64,000 nucleotides of DNA. Origin: Piper betle (lineage: Eukaryota > Streptophyta > Magnoliopsida > Piperales > Piperaceae). Positions 1 to 13,100 of this stretch are shown piece by piece (position 1 is the stretch's first letter; each line of letters opens with the position of its first letter). The stretch spans positions 25,892 through 89,891 of the forward strand of contig JAURVB010002593.1 of NCBI GenBank assembly GCA_033002965.1. The letters run 5' to 3'. Position numbers and translations under genes: made by a program. The notes beneath the pieces are model-generated. The model worked only from the letters and a program-made list of their open reading frames with translations, had not been told where the DNA came from and did not search any database.

Positions 1-1690
1 CCACTAAACTTTATCAAAAGTTTTCTCAAATCAATTTTTATACAAAACCTTTTGGCCCCCTTAAGTAGTGAAAATTCTTTATTAGTTCGTGGGATAAAAA
101 GATATTTTCATTTATCAACCTAACCTTCAAAAATGCTGACTGATTTAAGCTAATTAAACAAGAGAAAATGAGAGCAAGCCAAGAAGCTATAATTTTGGAG
201 ATGCATTTATAGACGAAGTTGCTTATAGAAATTTTAGTTTTCAGAAGGAAGGAAAGGAAGCAGTGACATAATGCCCCAAGTAGTTTACCATGTTCGAAGA
301 AGTACTTAATGGCCAATATAAGGTCTTTACCAATAATATCCCAAAAGAAATAAAAAAATTCTTTGATGAAACCATTTGGGCCGAAGCTTTATTATGTGGA
401 GCACGAAAGATAATAACTTCAATTTCCTTGTTGTTAATTTTATGGGTCAACATAGAAACTTGTTCATGAATCAACTTGAATCGAAAAGGAATATAGATGA
501 AGGAAGATCTAAAGATTAAGTAGTAAACAAATCTTCGAACAACCTCTCAGCTTCAATCTTAATGGCGTGAAGATCGGGAAATTTATTCCCATGTAGATCC
601 ACAATCTCATTAATATGATTTTTTAGCTTGTGAGAGGCAACTGTGAAGTGGATAAATTGAGAATTTCTATCCCCTTCACTCATCCAATTTAGTGTAGATT
701 TCTGCCCATAAGATTTTTCTTTAATGTCTTTCTCTTGAAGTAAATTGAGTTTGTTTTCAAGAAATGAAGTGTTATGATCCATGGAAAGCATTTGCTAGGC
801 ATCTTGGAAGAACAATTAAACATTGCTTAATCTCACATTAACTTTGCCAAATCTCAATATTCCAAGTTTTTATGGCCACTTTAACAGCTTTCAGCTTTTT
901 AAAGAGAATAAATTGAGGATTTCTAATAATGTGGGCGGACCATGCATGTTAAACAATAGCCTTCATTGAGCCATCTTTAATCCACATAATAAGAATAGGA
1001 GAATGATCGAAGGATCGTAGAAGTAGACAATTGATATTCCCATTGGGGAATTTTATCACCCAAAGATCATTACAAAGGCCTCTATTAAGTTTCCTGTAAA
1101 CAATAGTGTCATCAATACGCTCATTACTCTACGTAAAATTAGAATTGCAAGGAATATCAATGAGATCCGTTTGAAAAGATGAAATTATTAACTTGTTCAG
1201 ATGCCAATGGGGAAAATCAACACCACCTAGACACTCATTATTACTTCTAATATAGTTAAAGTCGCCCATAAGTATCTAAGGAACCTGAGTAGAGGGTTTG
1301 GCATATGAAAGATTTTGCCACAACTCTTGTCTCTGTTGGCATGAGTTTGAACCATATACCATGGGGAACTAAAATTCAAAGTCATCCCGAAGGTGCAACA
1401 CTCGATAGTAGATAAATTGATCTCTTTCTTGCAGCTTGAAAACTTTAAAAATTACAAAGTTCCACAAAACTAGAATGTGACTGGACTGAAAAATAATTAT
1501 GCTCAATTTGCCATCCTTTAATAAAACCTCTTCGGAACTTTCAAAATTTTTTACTTTAATTTTTTGTCTGACATAAACGAAAGAGGGATATCTTTTCTTG
1601 AATTACTAGATTGGAAACATTCAGCCTCTTTGCTCGACGTGAAAGGTCGCAAGCATTCCAAGCTCCCAAACTAGTAATAACGAAAGCGGG
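1..1690 (-). pseudogene. LINE ORF2 remnant: endonuclease and reverse transcriptase
   Basis: Near 1680 the minus strand reads GAWNACDLSRRAKRLN, the start of the endonuclease fold in plant LINEs (usually WNVRGLN...). Near 1275 it reads MGDFNYIRSNNE, matching the conserved GDFN motif. Positions 791-516 give a linker with NWMSEGDRNSQF, typical of the segment between endonuclease and RT. Positions 474-38 give RT blocks 1-3 in two frames, including FRAPHNKA and YFFEHGKLLGALCHC. Frameshifts and stops divide the reading frame several times. Plant LINE ORF2 is normally about 1,200-1,300 residues; only the N-terminal half is here. Confidence 0.85.
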
Positions 1691-2099
1691 GGGGAGGGCG
1701 GGGTTTGTCCCCCTTATTTTCAGCAACCACTTTAACTTTTAAAACTCGAGTCAACTTTCTAGACTTTTATAAATAGACTTTCAACATTTGAGAAATTTTA
1801 TAGTTTCGGGCTACTTTGCTATATGCCACCACATTCTAGCCATTTTGACTTTTGCGATCAAAGAGATGAGTCACAGTCTCTTGTGGAGGGATGCTTATTT
1901 CAATGGAAATCTAAGTGTCACATTGTCGATTTGGAAGTACAGTCTAAGCTAGAGCAAGTGGGGGGTCAGCCTGAGCGAAAACTAACGGAGGAACCCGTTT
2001 GTCTTTGTATTGCTCACTATTTGAAGTGTAAGAGCCGGTAGACGAAGAAGTATGCAATGAAGGGAGATCATTTTGAGGACATTTGAAGTATGAACAGCT

Positions 2100-2560
2100 T
2101 GTCATTCTTACCGTGTAGGGCAAAACGAGTCCGCATGATCAAAACGATTACATTTGGAGCAAATCTAAAGTTTCCATTCATAATCTACCTATTGGTTGAA
2201 AGAAGAGCCATCATCTCCCATCTACATATACTCGGGTGAAAGCAAGCTAAGTTCTATTCACGGTTGCTCTATATGCAAATAGTAGGATCCCCAAAGTACT
2301 AGTACTAGTTAGCAATGATAGGCTTTCATTTCCAAAATATTGAATTGCAAGCTCAAGAAATTTGATCTATATTGGAACTAACATTAAATATTTTTGAGAT
2401 GGTCGAGTTTCCGGATGCTATTTTCGAAGAATAGGGGTCGGCCTTCCACAGTTCATGATGAATACGAAGAAACCATCGGCTAGATATTGCATTTCAAAGG
2501 CTCTAGAAAGCTTCCATAACTTTTTCAACATGGTTTGAACATACACAAAATAAGGGCGTT
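2100..2560 (-). pseudogene. LINE ORF1 remnant with DUF4283-like and CCHC zinc knuckle
   Basis: Minus-strand codons 2161-2120 give CSKCNRFDHADSFC, an exact CX2CX4HX4C zinc knuckle. Upstream on the same strand (about 2530-2440) is LWKLSRAFEMQYLADGFFVF, resembling the DUF4283 domain that precedes the knuckle in plant LINE ORF1 RNA-binding proteins. Stops and a frameshift lie between them, so no complete protein is made. The position just before the endonuclease of ORF2 fits a 5'-to-3' LINE order on the minus strand. Confidence 0.7.
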
Positions 2561-2930
2561 TACCATTACATAGCCAACAAGAGTGTTTTTCTATCTTTCG
2601 CTCTCTTTATCAAGTATGATTTCAGGAATAACAATGGTTGTTTTCCCTCTCGAATTAGCATGAAAGCTTAGAGAAGAAGATGGGCACTGGTGGGAGAAAA
2701 AGTTTGCCCACGAAGATTTAATTTGAAGAAAAGCCATGAAGATGAACTTTGGAATATATTTAAAATAGCCAAAAATTTATAAAAAGAATCATTTGAAGGT
2801 TGGCCGGAGCGAGGGAGGGATTAGCGGAGCAGGCTAGGGAGACAGGGAGACGACTAGGCAAATCAAGAAAGAGTTGGGCAAGTGAGAGGGGGAGTATTGG
2901 GCATTTAATGATATGTTGCTCAAAGGAAAT

Positions 2931-3808
2931 TTTGATGCATTATATATATACCTTATTTGTAGTCAAATGATATAAAGTATTTATATGACATACTTTTGTC
3001 TCCCAAATATTGAAAATATTATATAATAGTGTACAATCTCGAACACTCAGTCCATCATTCAACAGAATGAAAAAAATGTCCATATTTGGCATGTTTTTAT
3101 TCGTTTGAAATCATGTCAAATTTAATCATTAATGTTTCAAATCTTGATCACACTCGGTCATTTAGTGTAAAGTCCCCCCCCCGCCCCAATCTCTAGAGGA
3201 GCCCATGTACTGACCTGCCATCAGCTCTCAAGTTCATATGTTTTTCATCACAAATATAACATGACAAATGTTACAACAGTTTAAATTTATGTTAATCTAT
3301 GAAATTTATTCAAAGGCTTCAAGCATAATACAAAAATATTTCAGATTTTACAATAAAAAATAATGAACTGCAGATTTAAAATCTTCAATCCTCCATACTA
3401 TATTTGAGGAATTCCAAGGTTTAAAACCAGTGATGTAAAAGTTCCAGCATAATTTTCAAAAGATAAAATACATTGTAAAAAATTTAGGAATTGAATTCTT
3501 AAAATAATTCCTAATACAAAGATTTTTAAACAATCACTTACCATATTTATCAAACTAAACTATTTTATAAACTGCACTTATACAACAAGAAAGTTACCTG
3601 ATGAGCAAACACTAACCTTCCAATTACCAAACCAAACTCCAAAATCATAACAGCTTCTAACAAATAGCCTAGATCCCTGGTACGGTGAAAAAGCTAAAAG
3701 CAGCAAAACAATACATAAGAAATATTACTTTTAGTCACAACAAAAAAAGATAGCAAGTAAACAACTAAAAGCGCCATCAATCTTTCACCCTAATGCTTCT
3801 ACATTGCA
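2931..3808. other. AT-rich spacer without recognised gene
   Basis: No conserved protein or paired repeat was recognised. It contains a short TA run near 2940 and a C-run near 3174-3184. If NAA25 is intact this lies in its intron 11. Confidence 0.5.
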
Positions 3809-3934
3809 TGTAACATCCCTAATTTTCAACAATTAATTTTAGAGTTTAAATAATTAAAGGTTAGTTTACTAATGGAATATCTTAGAAAAACTCGGTGGAT
3901 GCAGCTAAAATAAATAATGGCTAAGTAAACAATT

Positions 3935-3972
3935 GGATGATCCTATAAAGCACGGATGATCCTATAAAGCAC
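3935..3972. repeat. Perfect 19-bp tandem duplication
   Basis: The 19-mer beginning GGATGATCCTATAAAGCAC occurs at 3935-3953 and again at 3954-3972 with no gap. It lies within the short left part of the putative LTR at 3809. Confidence 0.9.
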
Positions 3973-4023
3973 GTAGGTGATGTAATTAATTTAGACCAAT
4001 TTTATTGATTAGCAAGATGTAAT

Positions 4024-7000
4024 TGTAAAACCCGGCCCGCCAGATGTTGGTTTAATCTGAGTAGCACGTAGTCGATCCAATTCAATTGGTCTGGTGCTAG
4101 AAAGATCTTTGTGTGCAATTATGAGATTGGGCATTGGGCATGTCCGCTTTTGAGCCTCGAGTCAGCCCCAATTGTCAAGCTAATGACTCATGTTGTTCGA
4201 CTGTGAAGTGTAGCTTAGGGTCGTATTGCAGTGCTCACATTTAGAATCGTATCACATGCATTCCGAGTGCACTTAGCCCTCTCAAGCTTGCCCCCTCACT
4301 TCCCCACCTTTTCCCCTCTAATTTCCCACCATTTTCCCTTGCCTGCCTGGTTTTTGAGCTCAGCGTCGCGACGCAGGGTCTCAAAGCCATGACAATAGTG
4401 TGTGCGTGTGGTTCCCCGCGTGCGTGTGCAACACTGCGGCACTCATTAATGGGTGCCACAATGTTGTCCATGCACATCGCGTAGGAACGGCCGCACGCAA
4501 TGTTGGGACATAAAGAGGGCCTTGCCCTCACCCTTCTCTTTCTCTCTTTCCCCCCTTGGCCGACCCTCACCTCCCCTTTCCTCCTCTTCCAGTCCCTTCT
4601 ACCCTTCTCCTCCCTCTCTTCCTCCATATTCTTCTTTCCCGCGTGATGTATGCCTCTTTTCCCCCTTTCTTTCTTTTTTCATGGTTTGGTATCATGGCAT
4701 ATAGATCCTTTGTCTAGGCATGTTGATTTGCCTCAGATCATGATTATTTGGACATCAACATGTCTTCTTGTTAAAAATAATAAAAATTGACTTTTACATT
4801 AAATTTGTGTTTTTCTTTACTTGTAAAATGTAATAAATTGTGTTCTGTTTGAAAGTGTAATTTTTACTCCCAAATTTATCTAATAACGGTTGGAACAAGA
4901 AAAAGATTAAAATTTCACAACTTTTCGGTCATATCCGTGCAACGTCGCTTTTTGTGCCAAATAGTAAATTAATTAAGTTAATAAAATAATAATATTTTAA
5001 CTCATATATTGTTGTAAAATGATTACAATATGAAAATCCTAAGTTGGATAATAAGTAACTTAATTATCTTAATTAACTATTCTAATAATAAAATAATATT
5101 TAAGTAACAGGCATAGGTATGGATGTGATTTGACATCTCAAGTTGTAGCATGGGGACCAACCGATTTTGTCTAATTCAATATCTTTTACGTTCTCTAGAT
5201 CTAAAGTTGCTGTGGCAAAATTACCCTCGAGGCTAGTCTAATTAAGTTACCCAACAACTTAATTTATTTTTCATAATTTTACCAAGATCTTGTTTGTAAC
5301 GACCCAGTCCAAAGTACAACGTAATGGGTTAAGTCATTTCTTTAAAATGGGTACCCCGAAAGTTAAAGATCTATAGTCCATTCTCACTTATAAACAGGAT
5401 CTTCTCCAAGTAGGTATTAAATGTGAGACTAAGTTGAGGGATCTCACATTGTTCTTAAAAATTTGTCATGTATCTCAAGCTAAATTACCTTGAATCCACT
5501 CTGTATTTGGATATCTCAGCATAGCTTCAAGTACTCGGGTAGAATCTTGAAATTAATATCATAATGCACCGAGATATGTTTGCCGATATCTTCATTTATT
5601 TTGCAAAACCCTATACAAATAATGATGAACTTTGTATGCGAGTGGTGATGTGATGTTGGTGTTTATTTTCTATCTCTAGATGTCATGTCATTTGATGCAT
5701 CTAGGATTGTCGCATCCATGTCATTGCATGCATACCATCATACATGGTTTGAATAGGCATGCATTCCTAAGCCGTGCAAAGTCAAGTTTGCTACGGCAGG
5801 ACGAGGAACACTTCTCGCAGGTACGTTGGGACTCCTACTTGTTTTGTTGCTTAACTCTACGCTGTTTTATTTTTATGTTATAGGATGTAGTTAGTAGCAT
5901 TTTATTGGAACTCACTACCTACGAGCTATTTAATCGATTTTCTTAATTGCTAAAATTTCCAGGCTCACATCCCTTGATGTGAATTTCGAAAATAAAATAA
6001 AATTCAGTTCATAAGTAGCATTAGTGCTATTTATCAGACCTTCCCAAGCCTTATACTAAGCCCGGTAAATGATTCGTACATATAATACCTACTAATAGTG
6101 TATATTGGTATTGCATGTTCTCCATTGAGTACATCTGGACCATGCAACGTGGCAGCAATTAGCCATAGTACTAGCATTTTACCATTGAGTAGATCTAGTA
6201 CATTCCCATATTTATCTCAACGATTATGATTAAGCTTTATTGGCCAAGATATTATAGGATTATGATATGGTAGTTGAGAAGTATTCATTTTATTATTCAT
6301 TATCTCATGTATAATGAGTTATCCATTTGTCATTTTGTAATTTTTTGTATTAGTTATTTAGGGCTCAATGACACTCATTGTAGACTTGTTTTCTTATATT
6401 TATGTAAATGAGCTGTCATGTTGATGGTCGGCCTAAGTGCACGGATAACGAAGACTCAAGAAGGGCGTTGAGCTATAATGCGCTATCTTTGGCTCTTTTG
6501 TGTCCGTGATTTATTTCTTGTGCGCGTGTACTCCTTTCTATTTTGCAAAGGTGTTATTGGATGCAAAGGTAGTGATCTGAACTATGAGGCCATTGGCCAT
6601 TTTGCTAGGACATGTCGTTATATGTATATGTATTTGTTTACTCTTAACTATGTTTCCTTTGTTTTGCAAAAGATATTTGGCGTGTGCAGATCATTACATA
6701 TTTCGTGGAGGGATTTTCGAAGGCTCGAAATCTTAAAACTGAGAGTTAAATAACTCTCAAGTGCACTAAGCCTTGTAACATGCGCAGCTACACGGGGCAA
6801 AGAAGAAACATCCGTTGGAGGAGCATTTGTAATTATTTTTGTTAATGGAGAAGGGCCCATGTGAAGACCAAACAACCTCTTACCTAAATGAAAAACTGCA
6901 ATGTAAACGTGATGAAAATGTGTGAAACGCAAATATAATGCATTGTAAGTGTTGAAATGAAAATTTTGAAATATTCTGTGTTTCTATTGACGTATTTTCC

Positions 7001-7235
7001 CTAAAAATCTTAGTCTCTTATGTAACTTATAGTCATTTAAGATGTCCCATTTGCAGGAGCCCAGGCTTGAAGTCTATACATGTATTTGGTGTCTTGTGAA
7101 TCCCTCAAGTTTCCATATTTTGACACCTTTAAGTAGTTTAGGTTTTGTAGGTCAGTTTCTCATTTTAATAGGTTGTAAATTTGCATCCAAAGTTTTTCAT
7201 TTCGATTTGATTCGTGTTAGAATCAAGGTGTTACA
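4024..7235 (+). mobile_element. Solo LTR of Ty3/gypsy type, about 3.2 kb
   Basis: It starts TGTAAAACCCGGCC at 4024 and ends AAGGTGTTACA at 7235, matching in form the LTR at 55408-58454, which has a perfect target duplication. The same modules appear in order: a GC-rich island (about 4230-4700), an AT-rich part (about 4750-5110), then the conserved block with ACTCACTACC..GAGCTATTTAATCGATT near 5910-5940. The 5-bp flanks are GTAAT and AGAAT, three of five matching, so the insertion is old or has slipped. ORFs over the GC-rich island look like composition artefacts. Confidence 0.6.
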
Positions 7236-9833
7236 AGAATCCTATTAGATAAGAATGGAGGTGGGGATAGAAACTTTGCAATATTTTTCGGTAAATCCTA
7301 ATTGGTTAATAAATGAGGTGAATCAAATTGGCTAATAGAGGTGACGAAGTCTGATTAGTTAGAAGATATAAAATTACCGAGCTAGTCATTCTAAAAAGTT
7401 CTAAATAAGTTAACTATTAAGCAAGTGGCTATAAATAAGGGTAGGGAAATGGAAAAAGATAATTTAAAAAAGAAGAAGCTCAAGTAGGAGGCAAGGGAGA
7501 TGAGAGGAGGCTGCTAGGCGTATGAGTTTTAGAGAGTAAGGATGACAGGTAAGAACCTTCATCTCTAACTATGTATAGATGTTTACATGATGTGTTAGTC
7601 CGATGATTCTATATCCAAAATGAGTTTGAAAAAAGTTTACAATATGTTTTGTTGTTAAAGAGATTTTCATAAAGTTTTCAATGTTTGTGATTTTATCAAT
7701 TGATTCTCTTCCAGTATAATGATTTCTTTTATCAATTTTATCTCATATGCATACATGGTTTGTTCATAAAAGTTACATGTAGGAATCCAGTATAAGAATG
7801 AATAGATAAAAACCAACATAAGAAAGAAGATGATGAAAAGTAATAAATCACACATAAGTAATATGTGAATCTTTATATACAATGAAGTTAAGAGTATAAA
7901 GGAAGACAACACTTGACTAGAGAAAAGTGAAGGTAAAAGTCGTACATTTATTGAAGAGTTAATAAGAAGAGATTAAAGAATGAAGTATTAAGACTAACAT
8001 AAGAAGCAATTGATCGACCATGCCTTACGCCAAAACAATGATGAACAAGCTTGAAGGGCTAAGGGGGATTTAGCCAACAAAGTCGTTATATAAGCGAAAA
8101 AGACAAGAAATTCTAAATGTTAAAAAGGGGCTTAGACAAAATATATGTATAAGTGGATTAGGATGATGACACTGATACAACTGGCCTTAAGGAAGGTTTG
8201 ATGAATGGACTTGTAAATTAGGAAAAGGAAATATGGTTGAATGAAGAGAGTAAAGTACAAGATTAAAATGAAATCCACATACAATTGAAACACCTCAACT
8301 AAGAATAACCTAAGCACCATGGACAACTAAGTCTAATGTCATGAACCAATCACGAAACATGGATGGGTTAATCTAAAGACTAAGATTTAGGCAAAGGTTG
8401 ATATAGTTGAGACTTATACTTAAGATATTAATGAAGATGCTCTATTTAAGAGGAATAGTTCAGGAGTTTTAAATAATGTTTTGGTGTACACAAAAAAATG
8501 TATGTTGAAAATACCAAAAGATTAATATGTACACAAAAACACGTCCTTGGAATTATAAAAACAAGATAAGATTGCAATCTAGAAGAAATGACACATAATA
8601 ATAGATAGAATATATAAAAAGAGGCAAAGACATTAATATAAAATTCAATAAAGGATGGTGAGATGTAATCATCATTTGAGAATAAATGTGAAGATGGTGC
8701 AAGATGAAGTGTTGAGATAAAAGATAGTCAAAATAAAAGGTAGATATACAAGAATTGAGAACTAGTTAAAGGAACAAACCATGATGTCATATTGATGTAT
8801 CGTGACAGTCTTTTCTAATCATTTTTAGATTTCGTGTTGAACACCATTTGAAGAATTTATGAGTTGGAAAAGATATTTCCACGTTTTACAATTGATGATT
8901 TGTGTTTATCAATTTTCAAAGGCATTTTATGATTGATCATTTTAATAATTGATTGAAGGATTTCATCAGATGATTTGATGAGATTTGAACAAAAACAAGA
9001 TTGGTAGATTTTATTAATGATTTATATTTTTCTTCAAAAAAAATTCCTATGATTGATTATGACATGAGTTTCATAGGGCAAAAAGAAAAATAATCAAGAT
9101 TCAAAGACGATGACTACGAAAAGATGAAAAAATGATGAATGTTCAGTGAAACCTTGTCATAAAAATATAATACTATACGATACGACTTACTCTGCAGTGG
9201 GTGTGGCATTCAATGATGAGAAGCCGGTTATGAAATGTGTTCTACAGTCACATATGATTACGATTATGGCCTACAATACCCGATTTTCATTTGTTGGACT
9301 GCAAGCAGTTAGGAGTGGAATGGCTCAAAATCCTTTGGCTTGCACACCTCTTCCTATGATTTATGAACTATGACTTACGATTTACGATTCACGATTTACA
9401 ATTTACGATGAGATTAATCTGATTTAACTTGGTGCAACATGGACTCATGGGTGTACTATTTGATTTAAAGAAGATTAATTTCAAAAGGCCTTTTATGATT
9501 TTAAAACTATGATTTGAATGATTGATCAAATGTTTTCAATTAAAGATATCTTACCCGGATTTGATTTTATATGCTTTATCATCAAATGAATTTCAAAGAG
9601 AGTTCAATTGATAACCGCAATTTAATTGATGTTTTTTGGAGGGTTTTATAAGTAATTTCAAAAGGTTAATGTTTTAATGATTTGATTTCATGTAATTATC
9701 TACTTGTAATTAAGATGTGTTCTAACTAAGTGTTTTCCCAACTACTCACCCCAAGATGTCATTATGATAAACTTGACTAAATATATAATGTCTCACGTCC
9801 GTATTAGATTAGAAAAAAAAATCGGGAGTAACA

Positions 9834-10027
9834 TTGTCAATCCCAAACCCGAATAAAGGAAGAGGGTTGGCGTCAAGAAGGGCATCCGGCCATCTAAAAT
9901 GTTATCATTTGTAATTGCATAGGTCCTATTTTAAATTCCATGCCTCCAACACCTATTAGATATTCGGCGGAACAAGAAGAAGATGATGAAAATCAAGCTA
10001 TCACCCTTTACAGCCATAAATACTTAC
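9834..10027 (-). other. Start of NAA25 intron 11
   Basis: A consensus donor GTAAGT (minus strand, 10027-10022) follows exon 11. The next expected coding block of the family, rich in aromatic and basic residues (LFWRTR-like), was not found between here and position 1, so this intron appears to exceed 10 kb. Confidence 0.6.
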
Positions 10028-10158
10028 CATAACATGCATATTGCATGCCAAGGGTAGAAGCCCTTCACCATGCATATTTTCTTGAGGGTCCAAAGCGTTG
10101 GATAAAGGAATGCTCTCACAATACAGTTTCACCATTTCTGCAGCTGTTATTTCTAAAT
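10028..10158 (-). CDS. NAA25: NAA25 exon 11 (last in window)
   Basis: Codons 426-469, acceptor TTTTCAG, donor GTAAGT. It carries [13 protein letters not shown] and [18 protein letters not shown], closely matching the family. It ends on a codon boundary. Confidence 0.93.
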
Positions 10159-13100
10159 CTGAAAATAATATGAGAAAGGTATAAAAATTAACCTTTTTAA
10201 ATTGAGGTATCATTGACTAAAGTCATATGCATGCTTTTCCAATAATTACTTAAATGCCAAATTTGGATGACTTTTAACCACGTTCACACACTAGGGAAAT
10301 TAATGAAACATGTATCATAACAGCTTGCCCTGAAATATATTGACTTTAACATGAATTATTATAAAAAATTCTAAATCTAATACGAAGCATGTTTGTAAAA
10401 GAAAAATATGGAGTTAAAAACAATGGTAAAATGACCAAAAAGTATGGTCCAAATCAATGGCAACCACTAAAACATCCAAAGGGAGAATTTGAAGAAAAGA
10501 ATCATGAAAATGAACTCTTTAGAGCAAGAAAGAATTTCTAGCTTATTTGTGTAAGCATAAGGTTTTGGGCATGCTCAATTTCATCATCAATTCTCAGATT
10601 AAACATGCACACGTTATTTAAATTTACCAAGAAGAACATTAACAGAATAAATGGCTGACCACTTCAGTCGTAGTCCAGACATGGTACCACATACTGGTCA
10701 CCAACAAATCGTCCACCTCTAAATTAATGCATTAGAAAAATAAATCCAAAAACCCACAAGCAAACAGAAAAGGACTTATTATGGAAGAGTAAAACAGTAC
10801 CATCAATGGACAAATGACGCCAAGTGCCACATTGTGCTTTAACTTTATAAATGCTTACTGCTTGACTCAACTTGTTTATTGCAGAAGTGGAGGAAGATTT
10901 ATAGATTGTCACGATCTCATCTAACAATTCCATCTTTTCTGATTCTGTCAGAAACTGTAAATAGAGATCAACATCAGACGCAAAGGAAGACAAATGACCA
11001 AACCTGCAAGCACAAAGAAATTCAACTAAAAAGGGATTCAACAAATCTCAGCAACTATAAACAGCTAGGGATCAAGCAGAACAGAAAAAAATTTAAAGTC
11101 TATTGGCTGTTATCAACTCATAAAAAAGCAAGAAGGCAACCAATGGAGATTTCAGACATCATTGCATTCTACAATTTCTTAAGTAAATCTTTTCTATATC
11201 TCCTTAAATTTCATTTTGGCATGTGCATAAATGATCTGATATCTAGAAGGACCTTGCCTTGTCTAGAACAAACTCCAATAAAACTCTCATAAAAAATGAA
11301 TATAACTAGGACATGAACAAGCCGGAAACACAGAAGGGTAGAAGTCGGACTAAAAAAGCACCAAAATTTATTTATCAACATAAAAGGCAAAGAGTTACAG
11401 ATGTTAAGAGATCTGGAGATATATCAATGATAACAGGAAATATTAGTGGTGCACATAATTATAAAGTAGACAATGGGGATTTTTGCTTTTTTATATGTTT
11501 ACAGCATAGAGATGAAAATATATTCTTGATAAAGTAAAAGACCGCATTAAGAAAACCCACCAAATGAAAAATAGACATAAAGACTAGGCCTCGGGAGGCG
11601 AAACCCAAGAGATATGAAACAACATCCAAAAGCCCAGAAGAGAGTTATAGCCATCCAAAACATTTTACTTGCACTTGACAATGTCAGAGACTAATTGAAC
11701 TTCCAAGGTAATACATGAACTAAGCCCAACGTTGAGTATAATGCCTTGAAATATTCTTTTGTTATGCTCATAACAAACAAAAGCAACAAAATTAATGAAT
11801 AGAGGCTGAACAAGAATGTAGAATATGGATTATGAGCATAGGAAAGATTATTCAAAGAGAATCCTGGGATGGATATGACATTTGTGGAGGATTTGGCTTC
11901 AAACATGCATAGTGTAAGAGCACTCAAAATAGAAAGGGTCTTGAGATTCATTAAATCCCATCCAAAAAACACAAATTTGAAGATGAAAGTCTCTACTATA
12001 ACATGTTTAATGTTGGCATCCCATTAGATAAGGCAAATCATGCAATGAAAACATTGCTTGTTAAAACTATGCTTAAACCACACAAGAATTCCAAAGGAGA
12101 AGATCACCAATAGTGTGCAAAAATTCCAACAACTCTAGAGGGAGAAACTTGTAGAGAGAGGGAGGGGAGTGTGCATACCAAACCAATGTTGTCAACAACA
12201 ATCCACTTGCGGCACGTTAGTTCATATGTGATGAATACTGATAATACATTCATTACCACACATTTGACAAATATCTATTTTACATACAATCACAATACCA
12301 AATGTCAAGTTCTAAAATAAGAACAGGAAGCTGACAATAACATACCTTACCATAAAAAACTAAAATAACAAACAAATTATTCTTTATTCATTAAAAATAT
12401 AATTACCTGGAAATTTATCAATATTTATCTAACCAATCTATAGTTGAATTAAAACTTTTGTATTAACCTTTTTCACACTATAATCTACAACATAATATAA
12501 CAATAATAATGATATAACTTGTCAAAGTAAATGTTAAGTGGTTTCTCTTTCCTCAACTTAAGTTTATTGGACTAATAGTTAAACAATCTAAAATTTACAT
12601 GGGATTAGAGCCAAAAGTCAGAGGCTCAAACGTAGTTGGCATTATATGACTAGAGAACTATTAATTTAACCCACGTTGCACCCAATGGATTATTTGCCCC
12701 ATGTTTGTCCCCATTACTAAGCCTTAAAAATTTAATGAAAGGTGCGGGAACATGTTAAAAGTAAATATAAATTGATGTTGTGGTTAGACAATTTAAAATT
12801 TACATAATACCCCAAACACAAATTTTACCAATTACACCACCATCTGCCTTCACCTGTTAACATCCCTTTCATATGTGGCCTCCCTTTTCCTCAATTATCT
12901 TCACTTCCTATCAGTTTCTTATCAACCCACCTCCTACACAATGGTATTTCCTATACTAGAGCTTATACCCCTCTCCTCCTAGATCCTTGCCTACGCCTCC
13001 ATCCTCAGTGCTTTCCCTCTCCACCAGCTGCCATGTCCATTTTTTTCTCATGGTGTTTTTCCCACGCAACAAAAACCGCTTACCTTTTCAAAGTATCGCT

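Larger units (their letters stand above)
1..2930 (-). mobile_element. L1-type LINE, 3' part cut off by window edge
   Basis: The minus strand reads, from right to left, an ORF1 remnant with a DUF4283-like stretch and a CCHC knuckle (about 2560-2100), then the apurinic-type endonuclease (about 1690-950), then the linker and reverse transcriptase (about 790 to beyond 1). This is the usual order of plant L1 elements. Frames are broken by many stops, so the copy is dead. A related copy lies on the plus strand at 17790-21639 and aligns well in DNA from the endonuclease start onward. The 5' limit near 2930 is a guess from where the sequence turns AT-rich. The 3' end is not in the window. Confidence 0.85.
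3809..9833 (+). mobile_element. Putative outer solo LTR split by the LTR at 4024-7235
   Basis: TGTAACATCCC at 3809 looks like a gypsy LTR start, and GGGAGTAACA ending at 9833 looks like a decayed LTR end. Removing the inner LTR (4024-7235) leaves about 2.8 kb, close to the other LTRs in the window. The flanks are TTGCA (3804-3808) and TTGTC (9834-9838), so the target duplication is at best degraded. No PBS, polypurine tract or coding region was seen between the two ends, which is why a solo LTR is preferred. The assignment rests on termini only. Confidence 0.35.

Noticed and set aside
1823..2041. 72-codon plus-strand frame
   Set aside because: Antisense of the LINE region between ORF1 and ORF2; no homology.
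4241..4704. Frames of 128 (minus) and 83 (plus) codons
   Set aside because: GC-rich island of the LTR at 4024-7235; low-complexity Arg/Glu and Pro/Ser content.
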